This document shows, piece by piece, positions 11,174 through 22,462 of a stretch of 64,000 nucleotides of DNA. How positions within the stretch are numbered: the first letter of the stretch is position 1; the number at the start of each line of letters is the position of its first letter. Made by a program: the position numbers and the translations under genes. Source of the stretch: Tachypleus tridentatus (taxonomy: Eukaryota; Arthropoda; Merostomata; Xiphosura; Limulidae); the NCBI RefSeq assembly GCF_004210375.1, contig NC_134830.1:69418326-69482325 (forward strand), read 5' to 3'. The notes under the pieces are model-generated. The model saw only the letters and a list, made by a program, of their open reading frames with translations. It had not been told where the DNA came from and ran no database searches.

Positions 11174-11799
11174 AGAAACGCACCACGAGTATATAAATCG
11201 TTAACAGGCCACATGACGTGTCATTTGTAGATAATGTTTGTTTTGCGTGTAGTTTGACATTATTGTTTTCGTTTTCAATATTATTTATTAAATCGCACAG
11301 TTTCCTATTTTTTGTGTAAATGGGACAACAGGATATAAAATCAGCTGTGTTTCATCAGGTCACCAGGAAAATGAATTAAAGGTATTATGATGGCTGATTA
11401 CTGCTGGTTTTTTGAAACTAGATGTTCCAGACGCAATACATAAAAGAAAGATCACTACATTAGACTAAAGACGTCGGTTTCACAAAACAAAAATTAAGAT
11501 TAATGAGGATATATATTAGTTTGACATCAATGTTCTTCCCTTTTCTTCAGTTTCTTTGTATTTTTGTTAACAAACATAATAACAAAAATATTCATTGTGG
11601 TAAATGAAATGATAATTTGATCTAGGTAAGAGTTATTTTCTTCCCGATTTGTAAAAAATTCCTTGCATTTTAGAAAAAAAAATAATACTAGCTGTGGTAC
11701 ACATACCCTGGACCCATGTCGTAATTTCATGATTAATGAAAGGTTATGTTAGGATATGAAAAGTTGTTTCCTTTATATATATATTTTTTTAAATCCAAA

Positions 11800-12080
11800 A
11801 CGCCCATAATAACAACAAAACATAAAATGTAAAACTGTAAATTTGAATGTATCTCCTCCTGAACACAATAAACCTTCATGCCAAATTTGGTAAAGATCTA
11901 TCAACAGGGCAAAGTGGTGGTTAAAAAAAACACTCGTAAAAACCGCAAAATGCAAAATTGAAAATGTATGTGTATTTCCCCATGGACCTAATGAGCCTCC
12001 ATACTAATTTCAGTGAAGATTCATCCACACCATGCGAAGTATTCACATAGACATACAACAGATAGTACTATTATATTCAT
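11800..12080. repeat. Two-copy degenerate tandem repeat, unit about 123 bp
   Basis: The segments starting at 11849 (GTATCTCCTCCTGAACACAA) and 11972 (GTATTTCCCCATGGACCTAA) align along about 60 bases, including CCAAATTTGGTAAAGATCTA in the first and CTAATTTCAGTGAAGATTCA in the second. Similar CCAAATTTGGTGAAGATC repeats are common at the ends of retroelements in invertebrates; that link is only recalled. No coding part is seen. Confidence 0.6.
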
Positions 12081-13752
12081 GTAGACTGCGCCAATATATC
12101 AATCTGCGTTTGATAAATTCATGGCGTCATATCTGTGCCCTGACAATGGAGAAGAATAAAGTTCTCCGTGACAGAAAACGGAGGCCAAACGGTAAAATCG
12201 TGACCCCTATAACAAGTCTACATGCGCACGGAATAAAAATTTCCCGAAGTTGGGGGTTGCACATCGTGCAATGAAAAAGTTTTTCCAGTATCATTCAAGC
12301 AAGAGTTTTATTATAACATGATTTTCGAAATCCGCGTAGCTGAACTGTGGAAATTTTATTATTAAAACCAAAACAACTTTTATGATTTTAAATTCATGGG
12401 CCTATGTTATTATAAACTAGTGAAAGTACCCAGCCTCACTCGAGTTATTAGGTTGATTTATTCTAGATTATATATCGGTGTGTCTTCTGAACTCATTTTA
12501 GCATGTGGCTTACCATCCAATTTTAAACTTAAATAGTGAAAACAAACCTCTTTTAATTAACAGAACCTCTAAATTAGAAAACAACAAAAATTATTTTTCA
12601 ATTTTTAGTTAATACATTGCGATTCATACATTTAGCACCCAGCCTCTTAACAGCAACATTAGATTATGCTTTGATTATTATTATCCTGATTTTCAAGAAC
12701 ACAAACACCAGAGCCTTGCCAGTTGTTAGATAAAATGGTGGTAAAAGGTGGTAATTCTGACTGAATTAAGCCCTGCTATCCGTTTGATGCTTAATGTGTA
12801 ATATTTTTTGTGAAATAAAATGCTTTGTATATACAGGACCTCGGAAAGGTGTCTCCACTCACACACGCGCTTTGAGATAAATATATATTTTAAATATATC
12901 TATTTAAATTGTGTGATATTTAGAGTTAATATGCGATTTATATTAATTATTGTTATTGCTGTATTTGAAATAGATAATAATTCTAATTATTAACAACTAA
13001 GAACTATGAGACTAGGAAAAGTGACAAAGAACCGCTGCAGCTCCACCATCTTTGCTTAGTCGTTTTTATTTTAAACTGGATAGTGAAAATTATAGTTGGG
13101 AAATAAAATATTCTTGCTTGAGGGTTTGAATTTAACAAAGGGATTCTTGTATTATAAAACAATGTTGTTCGAAGGATATTCGAATATAAAACCTTAAAAT
13201 AGAATTATTAGGATTCATTATAGTTCTACAGGCCCACGTTTACGACATATACTTTATTAAACCTAAAAATGACTTTCTTTACTCAATTGTGCAATGGTAA
13301 AGCCAGTTCTAACTTCGATATTCAAGATAAAGCATAGTTGGTTTCTACGTTTAGAAAAGTAAATTTAACATTATTATCTTGAATCTAGCTAGATAGTACC
13401 TCAGTGATTTCGATATAGTACCTGTTTCATCTATTAAACACCAAAGATTACTGTACATGTACACGTAAGTGATATATTGAATTATTCTGAAATAAAAATG
13501 AACAGTCAAAATACACTAGAAATATACTTATAAAATTTGTTGACTCCAGTCGTTGAGCTTTTGCAACTATTAAATTGTCACTTGCAAAGCTACAGAGCTG
13601 ACATTTTAAAGCATCAAATAGATAAATATCCCAGTTAACCTTGAGAAAAACGAAACGAAATCTACGAAATACCGCAAAAGAAACTAGATCATTATAGACG
13701 AAGCTGAAATTGACATGCTTGTAGAAACATTGAAAACATTTTATTAAAACAA
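12081..13752. other. Intronic region, nothing recognised
   Basis: AT-rich intron sequence with no repeat or coding segment that I can support on either strand. Confidence 0.5.
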
Positions 13753-14029
13753 TTTGTTGTTTTTTTTATTTTTAATTTTCCGCAAAGCTTCACGAGGGGT
13801 ATCTGCTCTAGAAGTTTCTGATTTAGCACTGAAACTCTAGCAGCAAGGCAGCTAGTTATCATCACTCACCATTAACTCTAAGGTTACTCTTTTATCAACG
13901 AATAGTAGGACTGACCATTACTTTATAACGCCTCCATGGATGAAACAGTGAACATATTTGGTGGGATGGAAATTCAAACCCGCGACCCTCAGATTGCAAG
14001 TCAAGCGCACTAAACACCTGGCCAGTTAT
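13753..14029 (-). repeat. SINE family 1, diverged full-length copy
   Basis: Reverse-oriented: tail (TTTTCCGCAAAGCTTCACGA), body (GCAGCAAGGCAGCTAGTTAT; CTGACCATTACTTTATAACG) and head ending CACCTGGCCAG. Many substitutions, so an older insertion. Confidence 0.85.
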
Positions 14030-14282
14030 AAAAGCATTATAAATATATCTAAATAAGTCTTCACGTAATTATAGAAGTTTTATAAACTTCAGGTATTGCC
14101 TGTACAAACCTAAACACATCTACATATACTTATGTGTATGGACACTTACATATGTTTATTTTTCAATATCGTTTTCTTTAAGAGTAGCAAGACTTAATTA
14201 TATAACTTTATGCGTGACTTTTAAAAGAAACAACGATCGATAAATTTATTAATTATTCTTAAAAGTATTTTATTTGACTTAC

Positions 14283-14383
14283 GTTTGATTTGTGGACATT
14301 CCAAACTGAAACCACTTTTACCACATCCAGCATATGTTTTGATTAAGTGATTTCGAATTACTGTTCCCGATTTAACCTGATCA
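14283..14383 (-). CDS. Candidate orphan exon, function unknown
   Basis: On the - strand, a 101-bp open segment reads DQVKSGTVIRNHLIKTYAGC, then GKSGFSLECPQIK. It is followed at once by a perfect GTAAGT donor (intron from 14282) and preceded by TATTCTTCTGTAAG, a passable acceptor. The two-Cys pattern and balanced amino-acid use look more like a real exon than the surrounding AT-rich noise. It lies inside the large + strand FSTL-like intron, so it would belong to a nested or older gene, or be a relic. No partner exon was found nearby and I do not recognise the family. Confidence 0.35.
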
Positions 14384-14430
14384 CTTACAGAAGAATACTT
14401 GTCCTTTTGTGTGTTGTAAAAGAATATTAT

Positions 14431-14632
14431 TTGTTTGTTTTTGAATTTCGCGCTAAGCAGTGTAATACTAGAGTGAAGGCAGCTAGTCATCACTACCCAC
14501 TGCCAACTCTTAAGCTACTTTTTTTTTCCAACGAATAGTGGAATTGACCGTCACATTATAACACCCCCACTGCTGAAAGGGCGAGTATGTTTGGTATGAC
14601 GAGGATTCGAACCCGTAACCCTCGGATTACGA
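14431..14632 (-). repeat. SINE family 1 copy with internal deletion
   Basis: Reverse-oriented. The tail (GAATTTCGCGCTAAG) is joined directly to CAGTGTAATACTAGAG, so about 45 bp between tail box and body are missing. The head is truncated after ACCCTCGGATTACGA. It lies next to the candidate orphan exon at 14283-14383. Confidence 0.85.
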
Positions 14633-15985
14633 AAATAATAGTGTATTCTCAAATAAATACAGAACAGCAGATCCGTTCTGAACTAAAAATGTAATTCATG
14701 GAACGTAAACTGGGACTTTTGTGTAATTCAAAAACATTTGAAGTAGATTATACTTTCCCTAAACGCAAATATATGTTGCTCTCTCAGTCTCCTTTTGTCT
14801 CCCAGACAACAAAACCAAGTACATTGTGAATAAGGTTTCGTGATTATTTTTAAAGTTTATCCTTTTCAATGCATGTTTGAAGCTATCATTACATAGTATC
14901 TTCTTGTGATAGTGCAATCAGAAACAATGTTAAATCCTTATATACTAAATACAATCAGACACCATCACCCTTCACTTATTGACAACAGATCGACGAGGTA
15001 CATTAATACTTGTTTTATTTCCTATGTATTTCGGCGAACGGTTTGTTAATTCGTACTTCTTGTGACTGCAAGATCGCCCTTAGTTGTTAACAATATCAAC
15101 AAATAGAAATTTAAATGTCTTTTTTTTTCTTTTCAGAAACTTTATCATAGCAAAATTATCAGAAAGACAGAGTCGTAATAATTAAAGAGACTTTGAAAGA
15201 AAAACACGTGTGTTCTTGGAAGTTTATTTTGTTTCTGCTTGAAAACACGTGTGACAAAGCCTCACGTGTTAAACCGTAAAACAATGATTACTTCTCTATG
15301 GATGAAACTAATAAAGAATAGCGTTCCTAGATGAAACTAACTTCTGCTCTCATCTGTAAAGCCTCGAAATACTGAATTATTATTTATTAACCCAATGTTT
15401 TAAATACGTTAAAATGTATAATAGGTTGAAACCAACTTAATACTGTGTATTTTGGAAATCGGTTATTGTGAACAATTAAAGATAATTTCCTAATTTAAAC
15501 AATAAAAATAACTATTAACACTATGAAAAAAGTTATTTCAAAAGTTATTAAAACTACAAATGCGAACTACTTTTTCCTCAAGATCGAGATGACGTAGTAA
15601 CATCGTAGCATCTCCTTATCCATTCTCGTATTGTAATGTTCAAATTATGATCTGACAAACGATTGTGTCTGTGCTCATATAGCTGGCGAACAGCTGAACT
15701 AATTGTCATCAAACCTGACATGCGCTCTTGTTCTCGAGTTATTTCCATCTTTCAAACTCGCAGCTTCTCGACGTTATAACGAAAGTTATAACTTGGACTA
15801 TTGATCAACAGTATTAGTGCCACTCAATCCTCGTACGAAACGTGATCAAAATTAGATAAACTTTTCAAATTATGTGACTAGCATTTAGTGTTACCTTAAC
15901 CTTTGATTTACGTTCAATAAAATTAATCAATTCCCACTATTTCTTAGTATAAAGATAGCCTAAGTGCTGGTAATGGTTTATGTTC
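14633..15985. other. Intronic region, nothing recognised
   Basis: About 1.35 kb without a repeat or coding segment that I can name. A pair of ACACGTGTG/CACGTGT palindromic motifs occurs near 15207 and 15246-15267, E-box-like but of unknown meaning. Confidence 0.45.
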
Positions 15986-16087
15986 ACTAGCTGCCTTCCC
16001 TTTAGCTTTTCCCTGCCTTAATTAGGGATAGCTAGCGCAAATAGCCTTCGTGTAGCTTTGCGCGAAATAAAAAAACAACAACAAAAC
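15986..16087 (+). repeat. SINE family 1, 3' tail fragment
   Basis: Only the last 100 bp: CTAGCTGCCTTCCCTTTAGC, GGGATAGCTAGCGCAAATAG, CTTTGCGCGAAAT and an A-rich end. 5'-truncated. Confidence 0.85.
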
Positions 16088-16189
16088 ATATACACACAAC
16101 AATTACAAATGAGAAACAAGCAAGAGTCAAGACAATACCTCAGCCACTGGTGAATTTTATTTTGTTATGACTTTATTGCTATAAAAGCA

Positions 16190-16463
16190 ACCCGGCATGG
16201 CCAGGTGGTTAGGGCTCTTGACTCGTTATCTGATGGTTGCGGGTTCAAATCCACGTCACACCAAAGATGCTCACCCTTTTAGCCATGGGGACGTTATATG
16301 TGACGGTCAATCACACTATTCGTTGGTAAAAAAGTAGCACAAGGGTTGGCGGTTGGTGGTGATGACTAGCAGCCTTCCCTCTAGTCTTACACTGCTAAAT
16401 TAGGAACGGCTAGCGCAGATAGCCCTTGAGTAGCTTTGCACGAACTTCAAAACAAACAAACAA
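16190..16463 (+). repeat. SINE family 1, full length
   Basis: Forward copy with the head ACCCGGCATGGCCAGGTGGT, B box GGTTGCGGGTTCAAATCC, body and (CAAA)n end. About 100 bp downstream of the tail fragment at 15986. Confidence 0.92.
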
Positions 16464-16931
16464 AGTAAAACAAATCAGCATGTAAAGATATTAACGTTCA
16501 CTTTAGTTAATTCATAGTGGGAAACACTCTTCAAACATATTTCAAGCTACACAGAACTAGTTTGAATAATATAATTTATTTGTGCCTTCCCTTTTCTAAG
16601 CTGTAATCCTCCAAGTAAGAGTGTCAGTAAAAATTATCTCAGTTTCCTCTCACTCCTAAGCACACAATTACATTTACTGAGTGTTTCTACTTAAATTTAT
16701 CATTTTATACGATTACATATAATTTTAAATAAAATTGTTCAAATGGTACTTTTTGCAAGCTTTGCATCGGGTTTCAGTTGATTGTCTTTTCCTTATATAT
16801 AAATCCATATAATATTCTATAAAAAATCTTTACGAGCACATTTGGTGTTATATTAACACGTCAATAACAGTGGTATTATTCAGAAAAGTTATTAAAGCTT
16901 AGAGAAATCTCAGTTAATTGCATTCCTATCA

Positions 16932-17046
16932 GTTGTTGTTTTGAATTAAGCACAAAGCTACAGAATGGGCTATCTCTGCTCTGCCCACCACGGGTATCGA
17001 AACCCGGTTTTTAGCGTTGTAAGTCCGCATACATACCGCTGAGCCA
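16932..17046 (-). repeat. SINE family 3 copy
   Basis: Reverse copy: TTGAATTAAGCACAAAGCTA, CTCTGCCCACCACGGGTATC, GAAACCCGG (B box complement), AGCGTTGTAAGTCCGC and ACATACCGCTGAGCCACTG. Confidence 0.88.
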
Positions 17047-18465
17047 CTGTCATGAAGTAGTGCAACATATAACATATTTTAGACTAAATGTGATGAAAAT
17101 ACCATAATTCTCTGAGAAGTTTAGTGGTGTTATTCTTATTCTCATGGAGTTCATTATTAAGTTTTCATATAGAAACATACATAGATAGAATCTCTATCCA
17201 AACATAATTTAGTTACTATACATTTACACTACATGATATATTTCGTCAACCCTGTAATTACAAAAATGCATAGACCCAAACATTTTTTAAAATTTTTTTT
17301 CGAATTAAAAATTATCTGAACTGTTTATGGGTCTATGACTGTTCGTTTCAAAGTCTTCGATAATATAAAAATCGCATGCACAAAAAATTTTCAAAAACAT
17401 TATGAATATTTTAAACTCCACAACTTACTGGTGGGGCTCCCTAGGTATTTTAGGTGTTTTTCATAAAAATGAAGCTTTTTATTCAATATTTACTCATTAT
17501 TTTTTGTGTGTGGGTAGCTCTTTACTCAGATTTCGACCACATTGCCTAAAGCTACCTCCGAATAATATTTTCGTGACCTCTTTACACCGAGAAATGTAAC
17601 AGACTAAAAGGTAAAGTCACTCACTGTGATGCAATACATGGATCCCAGGGGTAATGAACTGAAAAGGAAAAAGCCGGTAGTTTGAGGTTTATATATATAT
17701 ATGCATTTCATTCATTAGGTTGGGTTGGAGGCTTCAAACATCATTCATAAATTCTGCATGCACATGTTGAAGTTATTAGTGCAATTGTAAGAATTTATAC
17801 AAGTTCACCAGCCTCGTCCACTTTGGTTCAGAAATAGGTTTACAAATTTATAAAACTAAAATCCAATGTTCGAAACAATTATCATCTAAGGACTTACGGC
17901 ACAGGAGATAAAAAAATTGCACTAAAATGTTTCTCATATCTAATTATCACACTATAAACAGATAACTGAAAACAACTAGACACTAGAAATAGTTAAAATC
18001 TTGCTATTTATGTACCAATGAGCTGTTAACTTACGAAGATTGTGTGTTAAAACATTATCAATATACACTAACGTTTCATCAAAACAGTTTTCCACTGTCA
18101 GTTTTCAGTGCACAAAACTTCTCAAATCATACTTTTTCAACTTCGTTTTAGACTGCATGATATAGATGTCTTTTGATTTGAAGGTCTAACAAACAACGAC
18201 TTACGACAAGTGAGAGATAATTATGTACATTTATATGTTTTGTGTACTTTTTACGGGAATGAAGGAATACACTTATAAACATCAGTATTGTATTTTGATA
18301 TATCACTTCATAATCTGTTTGCATTGTAGAAGAAATATTGAATGGCTTCTTTCGTAACATTAGGTACCGTATACCATGTTTATGGTACTTCTGTGTAATA
18401 AAAAAACTAATACACATCAGAAACACAAAGATAAATCAAAGGGATATTATGAATGAACTTTCACA
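17047..18465. other. Intronic region, nothing recognised
   Basis: AT-rich intron. A (TA)n run lies at about 17690-17703. A fragment of a family 3 SINE tail (CCCATTGTGTAGCTATGCGC) follows at about 18470-18545. No coding segment is supported. Confidence 0.45.
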
Positions 18466-18469
18466 GAGG

Positions 18470-18545
18470 GTTTCTATATCCGAGATGGGGAGAGTACAAA
18501 TAACCCATTGTGTAGCTATGCGCTTAACAACAAATATAAACCAAA
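18470..18545 (+). repeat. SINE family 3, 3' fragment
   Basis: Tail-end remnant: GGGTTTCTATATCCGAGATG followed by AATAACCCATTGTGTAGC and ATGCGCTTAACAAC. The head is lost. Confidence 0.55.
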
Positions 18546-18919
18546 ACTCGTTGCCTTTCATAGTCTGTCGAAATCACAAACGCTATCTGTCGGTTAATAA
18601 TATTACATAATATATTCGATATTATTTTTTATTCAACGACACACACGAGAATTACACGCACACAGGAATAAATATATTGTGTTTAATACAAAATATTCTA
18701 TTTTCATTCTAGAGTTGCTTTTACATTGCTTTTAACATGTATATTCTATGGTATAAAATGCAACATTCCTTCCAATTTTCCTTTATTCCAGCCTTATAAA
18801 AAATATGTAAAATACACTTGAAAATGAATGTTTTGCGTTTTTGATCTTATGTTACATTTTAAATATATACTACCAGTCTTTGTTAGTTTTATTCTGACAT
18901 TTTTTTATCTCTTGGAAAG

Positions 18920-19144
18920 GTTCTTGCAATTTTATAACATGTGGAAGAGGTCAGCAATGTGTAGTAAGAGAAGCAGGCCACGCTGTGTGCGCTTGTCGGT
19001 TGTATTGCAAGCATCACAACAAACCAGTGTGCGGTACAGATGGCAAATTCTACGGTAGTCACTGCGAACTACATCGAACAGCCTGTCTACTTGGGAAAAC
19101 CATCCGAATCGATCGGAAAAGAGGGTGTTTGGTAAAAAGAAAAA
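18920..19144 (+). CDS. FSTL4/5-like: follistatin/Kazal domain exon
   Basis: The acceptor is TCTTGGAAAG and the donor is GTAAGT at 19145; the exon runs phase 1 to phase 1. It reads SCNFITCGRGQQCVVREAGH, then VCACRLYCKHHNKPVCGTDG, then the Kazal second half with FYGSHCELHRTACL and a final Cys in RKRGC. The spacing CGRGQQC, then C-x-C, C-x-H-H-x-x-P-V-C-G-T-D-G, then H-C-E-L-H-R-T-A-C is that of the single follistatin module of FSTL4/5. In that family the module is structural rather than a proven protease inhibitor. A weaker alternative donor (TTG|GTAAAA) lies near 19131. Confidence 0.93.
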
Positions 19145-19499
19145 GTAAGTGTGCACAGAACGAGAAAAATATATATACATCCATCTTTCAGTTTTAAAAA
19201 CTGTGTTAAAAAATAACTTGGCATCATTATTATGTGATATTTTCACTCACAATTTATGGGGGTAAAATTTTAAACTTTTGTTGAAAATTTTGAATTTAGT
19301 TTAAAATTATCATAAGCCTTACTTTTTATCAATAAATATCTATATATTGCTTATAATTAAGCTAACTTGTGTTAGCTTTAGCACTAAACTCAAAACTTAT
19401 TGTTGCTATGTAATTAATTAGTAAATTAGAAAATGAGGTGAAAGCCTTGCGCGAACCGCGCTGTCAAAATTCTTCTGCCACCTGCCTTATGCTTTTAAC

Positions 19500-19614
19500 T
19501 CCCAGTAGCTCAGTGGTAATTGAGTGAACCGATAAGGACAAAAACTAGGTTTCTATACTCGAGTGAGTGTAGCTCTGTCTGTTGTGTAACTTTGCGCTTA
19601 ACATAAACAAGCAA
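19500..19614 (+). repeat. SINE family 3 copy, diverged
   Basis: CCCAGTAGCTCAGTGGTAAT (tRNA-like A box), ACTAGGTTTCTATACTCGAG and a tail GTGTAACTTTGCGCTTAACA. Located in the intron between the Kazal and linker exons. Confidence 0.75.
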
Positions 19615-19865
19615 ACAAAAATATTTTAAAAATAGTTCAAGTTCTCATAGTCATAGAACTAAAATTTCACAATAAATTATTTATTTAAACCGTTTTCACC
19701 TGTTCGATTGTTATACTTAATCAGGTATTACCTTAAAAGTTAAATTATTATTACATTAAATTAAAATGGTATCACATGTATTAGTTATTACAACTATGTT
19801 AGCACAGTGGGCCAGAAAACATTCTGGTATTGTTAGACACGAAATTGAATTGTTATATTTATCCG

Positions 19866-20122
19866 GTTTGGTATGTTTCTTTTGAATTACGCGCAAAGCT
19901 ACACAAGGGCTATATGCTCTAGCCGTCCCTAAAATTAGAAGGAAGGCAGCTAGTCATCACCATCCACCGCCAACTCTTGGGCTACTCTTTTACCAACAAG
20001 TAGTGGAATTGAGCGTAACATTATAATGCCCCCACGGCTGAAAGGGCGAGCATGTTTGGTGTGCTGGGGATTCGAACCCGCGAATTACGAGTTGAGTGCC
20101 TTAACTACCTGGCTATGCCCAA
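19866..20122 (-). repeat. SINE family 1 copy
   Basis: Reverse copy: AATTACGCGCAAAGCTACAC, GAAGGCAGCTAGTCATCACC, CCCACGGCTGAAAGGGCGAG and GGGGATTCGAACCCGCG. Two short deletions, one in the tail-side body and one in the head (CCCTCGG missing). Confidence 0.9.
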
Positions 20123-20209
20123 CCTATTTTTAGTCGGATTATGATTAATTGTATATTAACAGTAATGCTTGTCAAGAAAAATGCTTAATATACTGAATGT
20201 ATGATAAAA

Positions 20210-20299
20210 TCAACGCTAAAATCAGGGGTTTGATTACCCTCGGTGGATTCAGCAGATAGTCCAATGTGGCTTTACTATAAAAAAACACACACACACATG
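20210..20299 (+). repeat. SINE family 2 copy with (CA)n end
   Basis: Forward-oriented: CAACGCTAAAATCAGGGGTT, TGATTACCCTCGGTGG, CAGCAGATAGTCCAATGTGG, CTTTACTATAAAAAAACAC and a short (CA)n run. Confidence 0.75.
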
Positions 20300-20726
20300 T
20301 GATGAAATGGTAAAAAGTATATCACTTTACTAAAACAGAAATACAAAAATAATTTAAAGAGCAGCTCTGCCAAGAAGTGACGAAGGTAACATTTGAAGTT
20401 TTGTTTATTGAAATGTTCAACCGAATAGCACTTTTTACCCACAAGATCCAAAAGACTAGATCAGATACTTCTATAGAATTTAATATAGCCATTTCTAATT
20501 TCTGAACTATTAATCAAAAGAAAAGTAACCAACTAGCAGCACACGCTGCCAAAAGGGCTTTATGCGTTTAAAAAAAAAGTCAAATAACAGGTTTTATGAC
20601 CGCTAACAAAGCACCCACAGCTGAAAATGCGAAGTGTAGTCTGCGACATTGGGTCTCAAACTTTGAACTATTTACTGCATCAAAGAATGTTAATCCGCTA
20701 GATCACGACCGACTCTCTAACATGTA

Positions 20727-20965
20727 CAGGGTGGCCCGTAAGTGTCTACCCATCCGTATATCTTATGTATCCAGTGTATCTGTGTGTTGTCTCTCATTCT
20801 CGCTGCGCTCATGTACCCACGTACTTGTTGCACACAATACTCTCTTCAAGTGTAAATGGGCTTACATCAGCCATATTTCCCAGAAAAAAAAAGAAAGAAA
20901 CTTATAATGCATAATTGAATATAACATAATAACATATGGATGGGTAGGGACTTACGGGCCACCTT
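20727..20965. mobile_element. Non-autonomous inverted-repeat element (MITE) with TA target
   Basis: A 239-bp element bounded by inverted repeats of about 40 bp. The left end starts CAGGGTGGCCCGTAAGTGTC; the right end, read on the - strand, gives AGGTGGCCCGTAAGTCCCTA. Both continue CCCATCC and into ATGT-rich sequence. TA occurs at both borders (20725-20726 and 20966-20967). No coding capacity. The TA target and CAGGG-type end suggest mobilisation by a Tc1/mariner or pogo-type transposase, which is an inference. Confidence 0.82.
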
Positions 20966-21264
20966 TATGAAGAATAATCATATGTTATGTTATTCTTCAG
21001 TCAACAAATTAATAAACAAAAACAACTCTAGTCAATTTCACTTTAAAGTAACTCCTTCATCTCAGTATCACGTCACTTCGAAACACTTTTCTACAAGACT
21101 AAATTGTACCGCTAGTTTAAAAATTCAAGCAAATTGTTATGCATAAATATCTAACGCTGCCTTTTATGAAGTGTAAGAGGCTGAAATAAAAATATTGTTT
21201 CTTGATTCGTGTCATAATTTTTCTATTTTTATGTGTATATAATTTTAGTCTTGTATTTGACAAG

Positions 21265-21476
21265 AATTGCAGGAAACAACGACAGAGGATCATACATTTA
21301 TCACAGTAAAGGGAAAAAGGACTGATACCCCAGTTTTATGGACTAATATACCGAAACCAGAATTTACTGGTTTAACAACGACTCCCAAACCTAAGCAAGA
21401 AACAAAAGCCACAGAATGTACCAAAGAAGAATATGATATTCTTAAAGAAAACATTTTACTACTTAACTATAAAGAA
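21265..21476 (+). CDS. FSTL4/5-like: Thr/Lys-rich linker exon
   Basis: The reading frame continues from the Kazal exon if the acceptor is GACAAG before 21265 (phase 1). A nearby GCAG at 21272 would break the frame with the preferred upstream donor. The product is a Thr/Pro/Lys-rich linker (PEFTGLTTTPKPKQETKA) followed by ECTKEEYDILKENILLLNYK. That fits the Cys-containing helix (C-x-x-x-E-Y-x-x-x-K-x-x-L-L) between Kazal module and EF-hands in FSTL5. The donor at 21477 (GTAAAA) is weak and leaves phase 0, whereas the next recognised exon needs phase 1. The 3' end is therefore uncertain. Confidence 0.75.
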
Positions 21477-22258
21477 GTAAAAGAAGACAAGAAATCAGGA
21501 AAGAAAATTTTCAAATATTTAAATAATTGTTTATACTTATATGTATGGCTTTAGGAGACTACTTTTCTCACCATAGATTTCCTATGTTTGTAAATTATAG
21601 AGGATTTAAAGAATATTTAGTTTGATGCAGCTAATTTATTTTTGTGAATTATTCAGTCAACAAGCTGTTTAAAATTCTTAACATAAATGTGATGTCTATC
21701 AATTGATTACCAGTTATTAGTTGATTACACTGGTTTTAGGGTATTTAATGCCTTACCATTCACCCTCAACAAGGGCAAATTGGACTGTACATGTATTTAT
21801 GGAAATCGATAATTAATTATCATCATAATATTGTTGAATAGCTTTTTGTGATGCACAAAATTTGAAGAATATGAGTAATAAAGAAGCACTACCTGATTTT
21901 AAACAAGGAGTAAAGTTTATTAAAATTTTAATAACAAGTATATAACAATTAATTTTATAATAATAAAAATGTATATCATTAAAGTACCAAATTATGATTA
22001 ATGTAATCATAAATTGATAGAAATCCCTTAACTTTAGTATGTGCCCTTTTCTATGTTAGGAGCTCCTAATGAACAGGGTACATCCCTTCAAAATTCAATC
22101 ATGATTGAGTCATTAAAAATGTAACCATTACTGAAATTGCTAACCAGTGGCAATAATGAAAAATAAAGTTGTTTTAAATAACTGCAAGTGAGTGTACTTT
22201 ATAGTTTTTGCTATCACACATTTTCATAAAGTAAAACTACATTTCTATCACCACATAG

Positions 22259-22462
22259 AAAATGAACACCTTGTCAGCAGCATCTTCTCTCACTATGACC
22301 AAAATAACAATGGATTTCTAGAAGCCGAAGAATTATGGCAAGCTGGTGAACATGATCGTCTTGCTCGCTTATCCTCTGCTTGCATAATAGCAGACATGTT
22401 ACTTTATGATGACACAAACAATGATGGCAAATTGAATATCAATGAGTTTTATCATGCCTTTA
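22259..22462 (+). CDS. FSTL4/5-like: EF-hand pair exon
   Basis: The acceptor is CACCACATAG and the donor is GTAAGT at 22463; phase 1 to phase 1. It encodes two EF-hand loops about 45 residues apart. The first (DQNNNGFLEAEE) has acidic or Asn ligands at positions 1, 3 and 5, Gly at 6, a hydrophobic residue at 8 and Glu at 12. The second (DTNNDGKLNINE) is equally canonical. The helix between them carries CIIADMLLYDD, parallel to the Cys-containing segment of vertebrate FSTL5. Calcium binding by both loops is likely from the ligand pattern. The exon ends NEFYHAF, the family's EFYRAF-type motif. Confidence 0.92.

Noticed and set aside
18828..19058. Hydrophobic open frame starting MFCVFDLMLHF just before the Kazal exon, as a possible signal peptide.
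   Set aside because: It is in a different frame from the Kazal domain, and a normal acceptor at 18920 explains the exon start.
20596..21146. Two + strand open frames of 103 and 68 codons.
   Set aside because: They overlap the MITE at 20727-20965 and have no protein-family resemblance.
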